Source: Cellulophaga baltica
GTDB lineage: Bacteria; Bacteroidota; Bacteroidia; Flavobacteriales; Flavobacteriaceae
Reading direction: 5' to 3'
DNA: 64,000 nucleotides
NCBI RefSeq assembly: GCF_900102165.1
Contig: NZ_FNBD01000006.1
Location: forward strand, 174,979-238,978
Under the pieces are notes generated by a model. The model was not told where the DNA came from, searched no databases, and was given only the letters and a program-made list of their open reading frames with translations. The position numbers and the translations under genes are program-made. Of the stretch, positions 62,505 to 64,000 are shown piece after piece. How positions within the stretch are numbered: the stretch's first letter is position 1; every line of letters begins with the position of its first letter.

Positions 62505-64000
62505 TTACAACGAATTTAAAAAGCTCCCTAAATCCATATCTTTGTCTAAATTTAGCTTCTTTTTTAATCGGTATTTAGACTTCAGGATACTATCTGGAAG
62601 CACATTAAATATTGCCGCTATTTCTTTTGTAGACAAATTCATCCTTAAAAAAGCCGCTAGCCTTATTTCCTTTTCCGTAATATCTGCATATATAGCTCTT
62701 AGTTTATCATCAAAATCATTATGCACATCCGCGAAGTAAGTTTTAAATAACTCCCAGTCCTTATCATCAGAATTCTGCTTTTTTAACAACAACAGAATTC
62801 TTCTAAACTGTAGTTTGAATTTATCGGGATTATCTTTCAGTTCCTTTAAGTCTTCAATTAAATCTTGGGTGAATGTATTTTTTTGTGCTAAATGTACCGT
62901 TAAGCTTGCCAATTCCTTTTGTTTATATTCAATCTCTTTTTTGTAAAGTTCATCTAATTTCCTTTGATTAGACTTGTTCTTTCTTAGACGTTGTCTGAAA
63001 ATAAAAAATAGGAGTATAGACAATGACAAGCCAGAAAGCATGCCTCCTGCATAAAGACTCTTGGTTAAGGTATCTACTTTAGATTTGTGCTGTAAATTTT
63101 CAATTTCTTCTTTACTTAAAGCGAGTAATGTTTGTTTATTTTCAGTCTCATAGATTGTTTTCAATTCTTCTATTTGCTGCATTTTTGTATGGTTAAAAAT
63201 GCTGTCTTTAAATATTTGGTGCGCTTTTAAATCGCGTAATGCCATTTGCGGACTTTTCAACATATCATAAGTAGTAGACCTTAATTTATATCCTTCCATT
63301 AAGTAATCTAAACGCATGGAGGGTGTAGATTTATCAATAGCTTCATCTAAGAAACATAACGCTTTTTCTAGATTGTTTAAATCTATATGTAACCGCCCTA
63401 ATTCTAAAAGCACTGCAATATGGTTATAAGCAAGTCCTTCCTTTTCATGACAATGTAAACTCTCTTCTAAATAAGCCTCAGAAGCTTCCAAGTTCTTCAT
63501 TTCTCTATAGGTTGAACCAATATTGGTATACACCATAGCTTCATTTGATCTGAGTCCAAAGTTCTTAGCAATTTCGAGGCTTTTAAAAAAATACTCTAAA
63601 GCCTTATCATAGTCCTGCAATGCCGCCCATGAGGTGCCAATTTGCAGGTACATGTTTGATTGCCAGATATTATCATCTACCGCAATATAAACTTCTAAAG
63701 CCTGATAATAATACGGTATAGATGCTTCGTAATTTTCTGTATTGTATTGTATCTCTCCTAATCTTGCTACAATATCTGCCTTCGTTAGCGGATCCGTATG
63801 TAGTGAGTCTATGTTATTCAATGCTTGCATGTACAATTGCTGAGATAATTTAAATTGCCCATTACTCAGGTACACACTAGCAATATTACCTAAGCAAACA
63901 TTCACTAATTCTTTTTCATCATTGTTTTCAAATATAACTTTCGCCTCGTTAAGCATTTCTAAAGCTTCCTTTTTTTTAGCGTCTAAGCGTTTAATATCTG
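62505..64000 (-). CDS. Partial TPR sensor-regulator with membrane helix and C-terminal HTH
   Basis: The frame stays open to the window edge (codons upstream of the ATG at 63956 continue without stop), so the 5' end of the gene is missing. The visible 497 residues start with at least six TPR units (periplasmic; for example NIASVYLSNGQFKLSQQLY), then one membrane helix (YAGGMLSGLSLSILLFFIF), a coiled coil rich in Lys/Glu, and a C-terminal LuxR-like helix-turn-helix (about the last 60 residues, ITEKEIRLAAFLRMNLSTKE). This is the one-component TPR-TM-HTH design common in Flavobacteriia. Signal and targets unknown. Confidence 0.85.
   Translation of the reverse strand, partial: DIKRLDAKKKEALEMLNEAKVIFENNDEKELVNVCLGNIASVYLSNGQFKLSQQLYMQALNNIDSLHTDPLTKADIVARLGEIQYNTENYEASIPYYYQALEVYIAVDDNIWQSNMYLQIGTSWAALQDYDKALEYFFKSLEIAKNFGLRSNEAMVYTNIGSTYREMKNLEASEAYLEESLHCHEKEGLAYNHIAVLLELGRLHIDLNNLEKALCFLDEAIDKSTPSMRLDYLMEGYKLRSTTYDMLKSPQMALRDLKAHQIFKDSIFNHTKMQQIEELKTIYETENKQTLLALSKEEIENLQHKSKVDTLTKSLYAGGMLSGLSLSILLFFIFRQRLRKNKSNQRKLDELYKKEIEYKQKELASLTVHLAQKNTFTQDLIEDLKELKDNPDKFKLQFRRILLLLKKQNSDDKDWELFKTYFADVHNDFDDKLRAIYADITEKEIRLAAFLRMNLSTKEIAAIFNVLPDSILKSKYRLKKKLNLDKDMDLGSFLNSL

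Noticed and set aside
62425-62739. 104-aa plus-strand frame upstream of the DCC gene
   Set aside because: Most of it is antisense to the conserved HTH end of the TPR regulator and it has no family features.

Overview
The window looks like core chromosome of a marine-type Flavobacteriaceae bacterium (phylum Bacteroidota). Three things point there: low GC, promoters with the Bacteroidota -7 element TAnnTTTG, and family content typical of the group (DUF4369-TlpA lipoproteins, fused E1 alpha/beta dehydrogenase, MuiA/DUF4139 protein with a TonB-plug insert, flavobacterial OmpA pair). Genus is not assignable from the sequence alone; a Cellulophaga/Maribacter/Zobellia-like genome would fit. Genes are densely packed. 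No gap exceeds 300 bases; the largest are 58377-58605 and 49345-49536, which hold only promoters as far as I can see. I saw no rRNA, tRNA, CRISPR array, insertion sequence or prophage.

Layout. 1-1028 is the 3' end of a repetitive PKD surface protein. 1041-7136 holds recG and, on the other strand, an M1 peptidase followed by two tandem patatin phospholipases. 7145-12450 is a minus-strand block: two unknown proteins, a degenerate OmpA paralogue, an FMN glutamate-synthase-like protein, and a DsrE/M20 peptidase pair. 12570-18221 runs on the plus strand: UvrD, ABM and VOC proteins, a Tat-exported PhoD phosphatase, and YrdC. 18294-31345 is mostly minus strand: OmpA lipoprotein, glycosyltransferase, HsdR_N-like nuclease divergent from holA, DoxX, the E1 fusion, a pseudo-M1 peptidase joined to a beta-barrel, LOG protein and uvrA.

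32042-35229 is a DNA-repair-like module: a radical SAM protein (TIGR03916 type), a small protein and a TIGR03915 protein, divergent from a LexA-like self-cleaving regulator. The 115-bp gap between them carries three related palindromes lying over both predicted promoters, so it reads as a damage-responsive switch. 35236-51964 is ordinary metabolism and envelope functions: ppnP, ggt, AcpH-like, glmM, lipid A acyltransferase-like, rhomboid, lipoproteins, a YdiJ-like dehydrogenase, LpxH-like phosphatase, aroC and a dicarboxylate symporter.

52124-58376 is the most interesting block: a six-gene, tightly overlapping minus-strand operon whose products match the domain set of the little-studied enterobacterial ynbABCD genes (CDP-alcohol phosphatidyltransferase, CdsA-like, PAP2/dual-specificity phosphatase fusion, hydrolase/methyltransferase fusion). 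Two additions are a patatin-like protein with its catalytic Ser and Asp replaced, and a short-chain dehydrogenase. It plausibly makes or remodels an unknown polar lipid. The window closes with a QEGLA/MATCAP-type metallopeptidase, the MuiA-plug chimera, a DCC protein and a truncated TPR regulator.
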